A DNA stretch of 6,737 nucleotides, from NCBI GenBank assembly GCA_049658265.1, contig JBASOM010000127.1, positions 1 through 6,737 of the forward strand. Direction: 5' to 3'. The translations under genes and the position numbers were made by a program. This DNA is from DTU063 sp001512695. GTDB lineage: Bacteria > Bacillota > Thermosediminibacteria > Thermosediminibacterales > Tepidanaerobacteraceae. The first letter of the stretch is position 1; each line of letters begins with the position of its first letter. Positions 1 to 5,618 of the stretch are shown in pieces. A model generated the notes under the pieces. The model saw nothing but the letters and a program-made list of their open reading frames with translations. It had not been told where the DNA came from and did no database searches.

Positions 1-1078
1 GAGCGTTTTCCGCCACCATTTGAGCTAGTTTTTTCTTTTCGCCCCGCTTTGGTATTAGTACATAGACCTTTTGGCCTTTCTTGCGGCTGAGCCATTCTTC
101 TATGGTATCCCTGTCATCTATATCTTCGTCTATAATTATTTCTTTGGGTATGAAATGTGCATTGTTGTAGAACTGTTTTACGAAAGATGTTAGAATCTCC
201 TGACGCTCAATATCATCAGTGTTGTTTAAAATAAAGGGTTCACGGCTTATCAGTTTCCCTTCCCTTATGAAGAACACCTGGATGCATACAATACCGCTGC
301 CCCTGGCCATGGCAATGATATCCTGGTCTATCATGTCAGTTGATACTACCTTCTGCTTTTCCAGGACCTTCTCCAGTGCCGAAATTTGATTTCTTAGCAC
401 AGCTGCCCTTTCAAAATCTAATTTCTCGGCAGCCTCCTGCATCCTGTCCTTCAGCTGTTTGACCAAGGTCTCCCTTTTACCCTCGAGAAACATTATGATA
501 TTGTTTATCATCTCATTGTATTCTTCATCTTTCACGAAACCCTGACAGGGTGCCAAGCATCGCTTAATGTGATAATTCAGGCAGGGCCTTTCATCGATGG
601 GTACTTCACTCAAGTCCTTTTTACAGCTTCTTATGGGGAAAATTTTGTTTATTACATCAATTGCCTCCCTCATGGCTCCTGCATTTGCATAAGGGCCGAA
701 GTACCGTGCTCCGTCTTTTTTCACAGTCCGAACGACTTCAATCCGCGGGAACCGTTCATTCAATGTTATCCGGATATATGGATACTGCTTATCATCCCGT
801 AGCAAAATATTGTACCTAGGCTTGTGAAACTTAATCAGATTGCACTCCAGTATAAGGGCTTCAACTTCCGAATCCGTAACAATATATTCGATGTCTTCTA
901 TCTTTGAAACCATTGAAGCAACTTTTACCGGGAGATTTTTCTGAGACTGAAAGTACGACCTGACCCTGTGTTTAAGGGATACTGCCTTCCCTACATAGAT
1001 TATTCTATTTCGTTTGTCTTTCATTATATATACACCGGGTTTTTCCGGAAAATCTGCAAGTCTTTCTGGATTAAACAT
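1..1078 (-). CDS. uvrC: UvrABC excinuclease subunit C, N-terminal 359 codons (runs off left edge)
   Basis: UvrC makes both incisions around bulky DNA lesions in nucleotide excision repair, after UvrA and UvrB load at the damage. The visible part begins with the GIY-YIG nuclease domain (about residues 12-92): GVYIM at 15-19, IIYVGKA at 26-32, an Arg-rich HRVRSYF at 37-43, and the conserved glutamates of SEVEALILE at 70-78. Four cysteines follow in the family's metal/Fe-S pattern: SCKKD, then RPCLNYHIKRCLAPC. A UVR (UvrB-interacting) helical motif comes next, around EAAEKLDFERAAVLRNQI. The C-terminal RNase H-like nuclease and HhH domains lie beyond the window, so about 60% of a typical 600-residue protein is seen. 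The ATG at 1078 is preceded by TTAGGAGGGA (1086-1094 region) about 8 nt upstream, which settles the start. The gene lies in tandem behind a metal-responsive repressor, but has its own promoter. Confidence 0.97.
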   Translation of the reverse strand, partial: MFNPERLADFPEKPGVYIMKDKRNRIIYVGKAVSLKHRVRSYFQSQKNLPVKVASMVSKIEDIEYIVTDSEVEALILECNLIKFHKPRYNILLRDDKQYPYIRITLNERFPRIEVVRTVKKDGARYFGPYANAGAMREAIDVINKIFPIRSCKKDLSEVPIDERPCLNYHIKRCLAPCQGFVKDEEYNEMINNIIMFLEGKRETLVKQLKDRMQEAAEKLDFERAAVLRNQISALEKVLEKQKVVSTDMIDQDIIAMARGSGIVCIQVFFIREGKLISREPFILNNTDDIERQEILTSFVKQFYNNAHFIPKEIIIDEDIDDRDTIEEWLSRKKGQKVYVLIPKRGEKKKLAQMVAENA

Positions 1079-1122
1079 AAAAAAATCCCTCCTAACTCTA
1101 ATTATATCACAGTCGGAGGGAT
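1079..1122 (-). terminator. Candidate intrinsic terminator after the repressor gene, enclosing the uvrC ribosome-binding site
   Basis: ATCCCTCC on the minus strand (1122-1115) is the exact complement of GGAGGGAT (1092-1085). The 8-bp stem closes a 22-nt loop and is followed by six further T residues (1084-1079), directly before the uvrC ATG. The stem begins two bases after the repressor stop codon. The 3' arm is the uvrC Shine-Dalgarno. The large loop makes it a weaker terminator than usual, so it may act mainly by hiding the ribosome-binding site in read-through RNA. Confidence 0.5.
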
Positions 1123-1127
1123 GTCAA
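1101..1127 (-). promoter_or_regulatory. uvrC promoter (extended -10) overlapping the end of the repressor gene
   Basis: On the minus strand a perfect TTGACA (1127-1122) is followed after 15 bp by a perfect TATAAT (1106-1101), with TG at 1109-1108 giving an extended -10, TGATATAAT. The spacer is 2 bp short of ideal, which the extended -10 could offset. The -35 box contains the TGA stop of the upstream repressor gene. Transcription would start near 1096-1093, leaving a leader of only about 15-20 nt that begins at or just before the uvrC Shine-Dalgarno. Confidence 0.7.
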
Positions 1128-1498
1128 AGGTTTTTATGGATGTGGTTTACGTGTTCAAATCCTTCTCTTATAATGTGGACCACATGCTCATCGTCCAAGC
1201 TATAGTATACCTGTTTGCCCTCTCGGCGGAACTTTACCAGATGGGCAGTTCTTAGGACCCTTAAATGGTGAGATATATTGGAAACAGTTGAATTTAACAG
1301 TGCCGCTATATCGCATACGCAAAGCTCTTCTTTTGATAGGAGATATACCACTTTCACTCGGGTTTCATCAGCTAAGACCTTGAAAAGTTCAGCTAAATTG
1401 GTCATATCCGGAATATCATTTTTGAGTTTTTCCACCTTGTCTTTTTCTATGCAGAAAACTTCACATGTATCCTTTTCGTCACTCAGCTTATCTTCCAT
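1124..1498 (-). CDS. cadC: CadC-like ArsR/SmtB metal-responsive repressor
   Basis: A 124-residue winged-helix repressor expected to bind DNA when metal-free and release it on binding Cd(II), Pb(II) or Zn(II). It carries both metal sites known from CadC. The N-terminal/alpha-3 thiolate site is DTCEVFC (Cys12, Cys16) plus ELCVCDIA (Cys60, Cys62). The alpha-5 dimer-interface site is Asp103, His105, His116 and His119, spaced as in CadC, where the last ligand is Glu rather than His. The recognition helix is STVSNISHHLRVL (70-82) and the wing FRREGKQVYYSL (90-101). The ATG at 1498 has GGGAGGG (1513-1507) 8 nt upstream. No cadmium-exporting P-type ATPase or other transporter lies beside it here: uvrC is downstream and tatC upstream. 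It therefore probably represses itself and perhaps distant genes. The family and metal sites are clear; the actual metal and the symbol are inferred from ligand conservation. Confidence 0.9.
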   Translation of the reverse strand: MEDKLSDEKDTCEVFCIEKDKVEKLKNDIPDMTNLAELFKVLADETRVKVVYLLSKEELCVCDIAALLNSTVSNISHHLRVLRTAHLVKFRREGKQVYYSLDDEHVVHIIREGFEHVNHIHKNL

Positions 1499-1525
1499 TT
1501 ACTCAGCCCTCCCGTCCTTAATAAA

Positions 1526-1554
1526 ATTATACCAGATTATAAATAATCTTTCCA
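1526..1554 (-). promoter_or_regulatory. Promoter of the CadC-like repressor gene
   Basis: On the minus strand TGGAAA (1554-1549, 4 of 6 matches to the -35 consensus) lies 17 bp from a perfect TATAAT (1531-1526). TG at 1534-1533 adds an extended -10 element. The predicted start near 1519 leaves a leader of about 20 nt carrying the GGGAGGG ribosome-binding site. Confidence 0.75.
1534..1549. promoter_or_regulatory. Probable metal-repressor operator, 7-2-7 perfect inverted repeat
   Basis: AGATTAT-AA-ATAATCT is a perfect 7-2-7 palindrome that fills the spacer between the -35 and -10 boxes of the repressor's own promoter. An AT-rich dyad in this position is the arrangement expected of autoregulated ArsR/SmtB/CadC genes, where dimer binding blocks RNA polymerase. 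Assignment to this repressor is inferred from position and symmetry. Confidence 0.7.
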
Positions 1555-1676
1555 TTAACTTGGCCATATCACAAAAACATCACATTTTGCTCAAATTTTC
1601 GCCAAATATCTATGTTATTCTACATAATGTAAGTAGCTTTAAATCCCCCTTTACAATTTGTTTACAGCCCCCCTTT
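1555..1676. other. Intergenic stretch without a supported gene
   Basis: This lies between the repressor promoter and the terminator beside tatC. It is AT-rich and has short symmetric words (TACAT-A-ATGTA at 1621-1631). On the minus strand it has a direct repeat of TGTGAT within CACAAAAACATCACA (1571-1585). A 25-codon minus-strand reading frame (1687-1610) continues in frame after the tatC stop, but it lacks a properly spaced ribosome-binding site. I see no convincing plus-strand promoter; the best is TTGCTC (1587-1592) 18 bp from TATGTT (1611-1616), which is weak. Confidence 0.4.
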
Positions 1677-1700
1677 GGCAGGTGCATCCTGCCTTTTTTT
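1677..1700 (+). terminator. Strong intrinsic terminator pointing rightward, against tatC
   Basis: GGCAGG (1677-1682), a TGCAT loop and CCTGCC (1688-1693) form a compact GC-rich hairpin followed by seven T residues (1694-1700). The U-tract is present only on the plus strand; on the minus strand the hairpin is followed by AAAGGGGGG. It therefore terminates plus-strand transcription, although both neighbouring genes read leftward. It may end an unannotated plus-strand RNA or block antisense transcription into tatC. Confidence 0.75.
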
Positions 1701-1702
1701 AT

Positions 1703-2401
1703 TTAATCTAATTTACAAAAGAGCCTTATAAATATTAAGCTAAGCTCATATAGGGCCCACATGGGCAAGGCCAACAGCAGTTGTGACAGGGCATCAGGTG
1801 GCGTAATAATAGCTGCTAAAATAAATATCGCTATAATCGTTGATTTTCGGTATTTACTTAAAGTCTCACCGCTTATAATTCCTAGCATTGCTGCAATTAC
1901 AATAAGAAGGGGAATTTGTGATATGATGGCAAAAGCCATTGTCATGTTTATGAAAAATGACGTGTAATTTGACACAGAAATGAGGGGAGTTAAAGCCGAT
2001 TGGGCTGATTTTAGGAAGAAATTTGCAATCATTGGCGTAACTACACATACACTGAAACATAATCCTAAATACAGTAGAAGACTAGAAGCCGTTACAAGTA
2101 CGATAGCAAGTTTTCGCTCCCTTTTAGTCAGGGCAGGTTTTATATATTCCCAGATTTGATATAAAGTGATAGGCATGGAAAGCAATATCCCGCAAAACAC
2201 AGCAGCTTTAATTCTTGTCAAAAAAGCCTCTAGAGGACTGATGAAAATTAAGTTTATGTCTTTTAAGCGAATTGCATCTATTATATTTGGCCAGCACATA
2301 AAACTTATTAAAGAAAAAACTACTACCGAGGCTAAGGAAAACAAAAGTCTCAATCTGAGTTCTTTTAGGTGTAAGGATATGGGCAGCTTTTTGTCCTCCA
2401 T
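1703..2401 (-). CDS. tatC: Sec-independent protein translocase TatC
   Basis: TatC is the multi-spanning membrane core of the twin-arginine translocase. It binds RR signal peptides and recruits TatA to export folded proteins. The 232-residue length and hydrophobic profile fit six transmembrane helices. Family landmarks are HLKELRLRL at 11-19 (signal-recognition Glu14), SPLEAFLTRIKAA at 55-67, LYQIWEYIKPALTKRERKL at 80-98 (the RR-contact glutamate is Glu95, in RERK), and the last-helix motif TPPDALSQ at 200-207. Two family positions differ from E. coli: Phe94 is Tyr87, and the highly conserved membrane glutamate (Glu170) is Gln162 in AFAIISQIP. The ATG overlaps the tatA stop by one base (TAATG), has no strong ribosome-binding site of its own, and is probably translationally coupled to tatA. 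Confidence 0.96.
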   Translation of the reverse strand: MEDKKLPISLHLKELRLRLLFSLASVVVFSLISFMCWPNIIDAIRLKDINLIFISPLEAFLTRIKAAVFCGILLSMPITLYQIWEYIKPALTKRERKLAIVLVTASSLLLYLGLCFSVCVVTPMIANFFLKSAQSALTPLISVSNYTSFFINMTMAFAIISQIPLLIVIAAMLGIISGETLSKYRKSTIIAIFILAAIITPPDALSQLLLALPMWALYELSLIFIRLFCKLD

Positions 2402-2559
2402 TATTTCTCAGCATCATCTCTTGTTTCACGAACTGCGCGTTTAAACTCGCCTAAGGCCTTTCCTAGAGCTTGACCGACTTCAGGCAGCTTGCCGGGACCG
2501 AGAATTATTAAAGACAGGGCCAAAATGATTAGAAGTTCTGACGTTCCGATGTTGAACAA
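2401..2559 (-). CDS. tatA: Short TatA/TatE-type translocase subunit, TTG start
   Basis: A 52-residue protein that should form the oligomeric translocation element with TatC. It begins MFNIGTSELLIILAL and has one N-terminal membrane helix (about residues 6-20). The family hinge LGPGKLPEVGQALGKALG (20-37) follows, then an amphipathic helix and the short charged tail RETRDDAEK. It is near the lower length limit for the family, with almost no C-terminal tail. The TTG start at 2559 is supported by GAGGTGA (2572-2566) six bases upstream and by the normal TatA N-terminus it gives; no ATG start exists. The TAA stop shares its last A with the tatC ATG. The pair forms a minimal tatAC operon with no tatB. 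The promoter lies in the AT-rich region to the right, but I could not assign boxes with confidence. Confidence 0.93.
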   Translation of the reverse strand: MFNIGTSELLIILALSLIILGPGKLPEVGQALGKALGEFKRAVRETRDDAEK

Positions 2560-2565
2560 GCCAGG

Positions 2566-2572
2566 TCACCTC
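2566..2572 (-). promoter_or_regulatory. Ribosome-binding site fixing the tatA TTG start
   Basis: GAGGTGA on the minus strand is followed by a 6-nt spacer and then TTG. It is the only good Shine-Dalgarno near the TatA N-terminus. A GTG inside it is in another frame, so TTG is the likely start. Confidence 0.75.
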
Positions 2573-2647
2573 GATAAAGGATTTTTTGTCTATAAATATA
2601 GTATTGGAATGATAAACTAAAAATATTCTCAATAATTACCTGAAGGC

Positions 2648-2678
2648 AAAAAAATACTGGTGCAATTTTTATTTTTTT
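2648..2678. repeat. AT-only 9-bp perfect inverted repeat in the ald/tatA divergent region
   Basis: AAAAAAATA (2648-2656) and TATTTTTTT (2670-2678) are exact complements around a 13-bp centre. The right arm abuts the ald -10 element and the centre covers the expected -35 position. Phased A/T tracts like this can bend DNA or bind a regulator; no regulator is recognised. Confidence 0.4.
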
Positions 2679-2686
2679 GATATACT
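2678..2686 (+). promoter_or_regulatory. Candidate ald promoter, extended -10 type
   Basis: TGATATACT combines the TGn extension with TATACT (5 of 6 matches to TATAAT). No good -35 box lies 16-18 bp upstream (TGGTGC region), as is common for extended -10 promoters. Transcription would begin near 2693, giving a leader of about 40 nt to the ald ATG. Confidence 0.5.
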
Positions 2687-2734
2687 CTTCTATATATTTG
2701 TTTTGAATGCTTTAATTCGTAAGGAGGCAAAAAG

Positions 2735-3856
2735 ATGATTGTTGGTGTTGTAAAAGAATTAAAAGAACAAGAAAATCGAGTTGCCATTACTCCTGCAGGT
2801 GTAGATGCACTTACAGCGTGTGGCCATAAGGTATTGATTCAAAAAGGTGCAGGATTGGGTTCGGGTTTTTCCGATGAAAGTTACAGAGCAGCAGGAGCAG
2901 AAATCATGAACGATGCCTCTGATGTTTGGGAAAACTGTGAAATGATGGTTAAGGTTAAAGAACCTCATGAATCTGAATATAAGTATTTAAGACCTGACTT
3001 AGTCTTTTTTGCATATCTCCATCTGGCAGCTGACTACAATCTGACTGAGGCTCTCATGGATTCAGGCATCACAGCCATAGCTTACGAAACCGTTCAGCGC
3101 AGTGACAGAAGCCTCCCTCTCTTAATACCTATGAGTGAAGTGGCAGGCCGTATGGCCATCCAGGAAGGTGCTATATACCTTGAAAAGACTCGTGGAGGTA
3201 AAGGTATTTTGCTAGAAGGTGTGCCCGGTGTAACTCCTGCATCCGTAGTAATTGTGGGCGCAGGCACTGTAGGTACCGGTGCAATCCGAAGGGCAATGGG
3301 TCTGGGAGCCCGTGTTACTGTCATCGATATAAATGTTGATAGGCTACGCTACCTTGAAGATATCTTTATGGGCAGAATTGAAACCCTATATTCCAATCGT
3401 TACAACCTGTCCAAGGCATTAAAATATGCAGATCTTGTCGTAGGAGCAGTTCTGATTCCGGGTGCGAAAACACCTAAATTGATTACTGAAGAGATGGTTA
3501 AAAAAATGCAACCGGGAAGCGTCATAGTCGATGTGGCAATCGACCAGGGCGGCTGTGTGGAGACTATTGAACGGCCCACTACCCATGCTAATCCCGTTTT
3601 TGTAAAACACGGCGTTATTCACTATGCAGTGTCAAATATCCCGGGAGCTGTTCCGCGCACCTCTACCCTGGCTCTGACCAATGCTACCTTACCCTATTTG
3701 CTTGAAATGGCCAAAAAAGGCTGGAAACAGGCTATACAAGATGATGAAGCCCTGGCCAGGGGTGTAAATGTCATGAATGGTAAGATAACCAATAAAGCCG
3801 TTGCAGAGGCTCACAACCTTCAATACCATCCACTGGAAGAGGTTATGAAAGAATAG
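2735..3856 (+). CDS. ald: NAD-dependent alanine dehydrogenase
   Basis: Ald catalyses the reversible oxidative deamination of L-alanine to pyruvate, ammonia and NADH in the cytoplasm. It serves alanine use or, in fermenters, disposal of reducing power as alanine. At 373 residues it matches the family's usual 370-378. Catalytic and substrate residues fall at standard positions: Arg15 (ENRVAITP), Lys75 (VKVKEP), His96 (AYLHLA) and Asp270 (VDVAIDQGG). The Rossmann segment is VVIVGAGTVGTGAIRRAMG (171-189), with Asp198 after the second strand (TVIDIN), which indicates NAD rather than NADP. SNIPGAVPRTST (300-311) is the conserved signature near the nucleotide. AAGGAGG (2721-2727) lies 7 nt before the ATG. 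The gene is monocistronic: divergent from tatA, convergent with the sensor kinase, and closed by its own terminator. Confidence 0.98.
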   Translation: MIVGVVKELKEQENRVAITPAGVDALTACGHKVLIQKGAGLGSGFSDESYRAAGAEIMNDASDVWENCEMMVKVKEPHESEYKYLRPDLVFFAYLHLAADYNLTEALMDSGITAIAYETVQRSDRSLPLLIPMSEVAGRMAIQEGAIYLEKTRGGKGILLEGVPGVTPASVVIVGAGTVGTGAIRRAMGLGARVTVIDINVDRLRYLEDIFMGRIETLYSNRYNLSKALKYADLVVGAVLIPGAKTPKLITEEMVKKMQPGSVIVDVAIDQGGCVETIERPTTHANPVFVKHGVIHYAVSNIPGAVPRTSTLALTNATLPYLLEMAKKGWKQAIQDDEALARGVNVMNGKITNKAVAEAHNLQYHPLEEVMKE

Positions 3857-3865
3857 CTTTTATAT

Positions 3866-3898
3866 TACAAGTCTCCCAATCGGGAGACTTGTATTTTT
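3866..3898 (+). terminator. Intrinsic terminator of ald, in the convergent gap
   Basis: A 12-bp perfect stem, TACAAGTCTCCC (3866-3877) with GGGAGACTTGTA (3882-3893), closes an AATC loop and is followed by five T residues (3894-3898). It starts about 10 bases after the ald stop. The U-tract serves the ald direction. The kinase TAA (3899-3897) lies inside that tract, so the hairpin also directly follows the kinase gene on the other strand, but without a clean U-tract there. Confidence 0.9.
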
Positions 3899-5618
3899 AC
3901 ACCGAACTCGGAAGGTAGAAAGAAAATTCCGCTCCTCCCTCATCGCAATTTTGAGCCCAAACACGGCCATTGTGAAGTTCTACAATCTTCTTCACAATTG
4001 CTAGGCCAAGACCGGTGCCACTTTTTTTCCGTTCACGGGATTTGTCCACTTTGTAAAATCTCTCCCAAACGAAGGGCAGCTCTTCAGGGGGTATGCCCTG
4101 ACCACTGTCTTTTACAGTGACGATCACACCTTCATCTGAAGGTCGAACTTTCACAGTTACCTTGCTGTCTTTGGGAGAATACCTCACAGCGTTGTCCACT
4201 AGATTGATTAAGACCTGTTCAATGCGGTCTTCGTCAGCCACAATCAAGGGTATATCCCCTTGAATATCAATTTCCAGTTCTATTTTCTTGCTGTCGCAAA
4301 GGGGATGAACCTTTTTCGATACCTTTTCAACTATAGACTCAATTGATATACTATTTTTCTTTATGTCTAAATGGCCTGCTTCTATATGTGAGAGGTCTAA
4401 TAATTCATCTACCAAGCGGCGCAATCTCAGGGTTTCCTCAAGGATAATATTTAAATACCTGGATCGCTCTTCTTCATTCTTTACCATGTTATCCAACAAG
4501 GCTTCGGTGTATCCCTGAAGATAGGTAAGGGGCGTTCTCAATTCATGGGATACATCTCCTAAAAACTCCCTTCTCAAATCTTCAAGCTTTCTTTCCCTGG
4601 TCACGTCTTGAAGCACCGCCAATACACCCCAAAGCTTCATATGATCATCTAAAAGGGGCGCCATCCTCACACTTATGGTTTTCCCTTTTAATTTTATCTC
4701 CCGCTTAACGTACTCACCACTTTCTTTGACTTGCTCAAGGAAATCTTTTAAAACATCGAACTGGGTGCTGGCATCTTCACTAACATCGGATATGATTTCT
4801 ATTGCCTGCGGATTTGCCATGATGACCTGACCATTTTCATCAAAGGTCACAACGCCATCTGTCATACTTAGAAGTACATTTTGAAGTTGATTTTTTTCCT
4901 GGTTTAAGGCATTGATATTTTCATTTAGAGCATCTGATAGATAGTTCATGGTTTTGGCCAGGGTACCGATTTCATCATCTGTGTCTACATTGACCTTGTT
5001 GTCAAATTTCCCCTTTGCCATTTCCTCGGCAGCTTTTTTCATCTGTACCAGGGGTTTTGACACAGTCCTTGAAAGAACAAAACTCAGTCCTGTAGAAATC
5101 ATTACGGTTATGGCTGCCGCCAGCAAAATCAACCTTCTGATCTGCCATATGGTGTTTTCAATGGTAGACATGGGTGAGTATAAAATAAGGCCACCCACCA
5201 CTCCCAGTTCCGATTTTATGGGCAATGCCACTGTTAGCATTGGAGCATTAAACTGGGCAATATGGCCTTTATGTACCACCGTATTGCCCTTTAATACTTC
5301 GGCCAATTCTTTAGCTCCAATGGCCATACCTTCTAATTTTAGTATATTTGAGCTTGCTTGAATAAGGCCCTGCCTGTCTATTAAAACTGCATGGGCATTG
5401 ATGAACTTACTTATATCAAGAAGCTCGGATGGGTTTACTCCCTGTAAAATAAGGGACAATAACTGCTGTCCCTCGTTTATCATCTCGTTTTTTCGCATAT
5501 TAAAATAAAAGTCCTCAAAAACACTGGACAAGACCAGTCCTGAGAACAAAAGTGTGACAATGGCCAAAACTGTCATATAAAGCCATAACTTTGATATAAT
5601 GCTCTTTTTAATATTCAC
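3897..5618 (-). CDS. Membrane sensor histidine kinase, ResE/PhoR/WalK architecture
   Basis: A 573-residue sensor that should autophosphorylate and pass phosphate to the regulator encoded just upstream. Domain order: a cytoplasmic N-terminus; membrane helix 1 (about 11-33); an extracytoplasmic domain of about 130 residues with Cache-like features (AVLIDRQGLIQASS at 77-90, GVVGGLILYSPM at 139-150); membrane helix 2 (about 162-184); HAMP (about 182-235); and PAS (about 245-345, DGVVTFDENGQVIMANP). The HisKA H-box is FLGDVSHELRTPL, with phospho-acceptor His358. The ATPase domain has an N-box (INLVDNAVRYSP, Asn472 and Asn476), G1 (DSGQGIP, 504-510), F-box (FVWERFYK) and G2 (GTGLGLA). The start is GTG, overlapping the regulator stop as GTGA (5615-5618), with GAGGTGG (5629-5623) 4 nt upstream. 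The regulator resembles ResD, so ResE is the nearest named match, but the signal is unknown and no symbol is assigned. Confidence 0.95.
   Translation of the reverse strand: MNIKKSIISKLWLYMTVLAIVTLLFSGLVLSSVFEDFYFNMRKNEMINEGQQLLSLILQGVNPSELLDISKFINAHAVLIDRQGLIQASSNILKLEGMAIGAKELAEVLKGNTVVHKGHIAQFNAPMLTVALPIKSELGVVGGLILYSPMSTIENTIWQIRRLILLAAAITVMISTGLSFVLSRTVSKPLVQMKKAAEEMAKGKFDNKVNVDTDDEIGTLAKTMNYLSDALNENINALNQEKNQLQNVLLSMTDGVVTFDENGQVIMANPQAIEIISDVSEDASTQFDVLKDFLEQVKESGEYVKREIKLKGKTISVRMAPLLDDHMKLWGVLAVLQDVTRERKLEDLRREFLGDVSHELRTPLTYLQGYTEALLDNMVKNEEERSRYLNIILEETLRLRRLVDELLDLSHIEAGHLDIKKNSISIESIVEKVSKKVHPLCDSKKIELEIDIQGDIPLIVADEDRIEQVLINLVDNAVRYSPKDSKVTVKVRPSDEGVIVTVKDSGQGIPPEELPFVWERFYKVDKSRERKKSGTGLGLAIVKKIVELHNGRVWAQNCDEGGAEFSFYLPSSV

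Noticed and set aside
569..1255. Plus-strand frames of 77, 95 and 63 codons opposite uvrC
   Set aside because: They lie antisense to a clear UvrC coding region, lack ribosome-binding sites and resemble no protein.
1565..1585. CRP/FNR-like site from the TGTGAT words upstream of the repressor
   Set aside because: The two TGTGAT words are direct repeats, not an inverted pair, so they do not form the expected dyad.
1278..1706. 142-codon plus-strand reading frame opposite the repressor and its upstream gap
   Set aside because: It is mostly antisense to the well-supported repressor gene, is rich in Ser and Phe in the way of shadow frames, and has no family motif.
2587..2632. tatA promoter boxes (TACTAT or TATATT as -10, TTGAGA as -35)
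   Set aside because: No pair has both acceptable matches and a 15-19 bp spacer; the AT-rich background makes such words common.
3866..3898. Fully bidirectional terminator for ald and the kinase
   Set aside because: The stem is symmetric, but only the plus strand has a T-tract; the minus strand continues ATATAAAAG, so efficient termination of the kinase transcript is not shown.
4948..5361. 137-codon plus-strand frame inside the sensor kinase
   Set aside because: The opposite strand encodes the HAMP, membrane helix and sensor regions of the kinase with normal domain order; this is a shadow.
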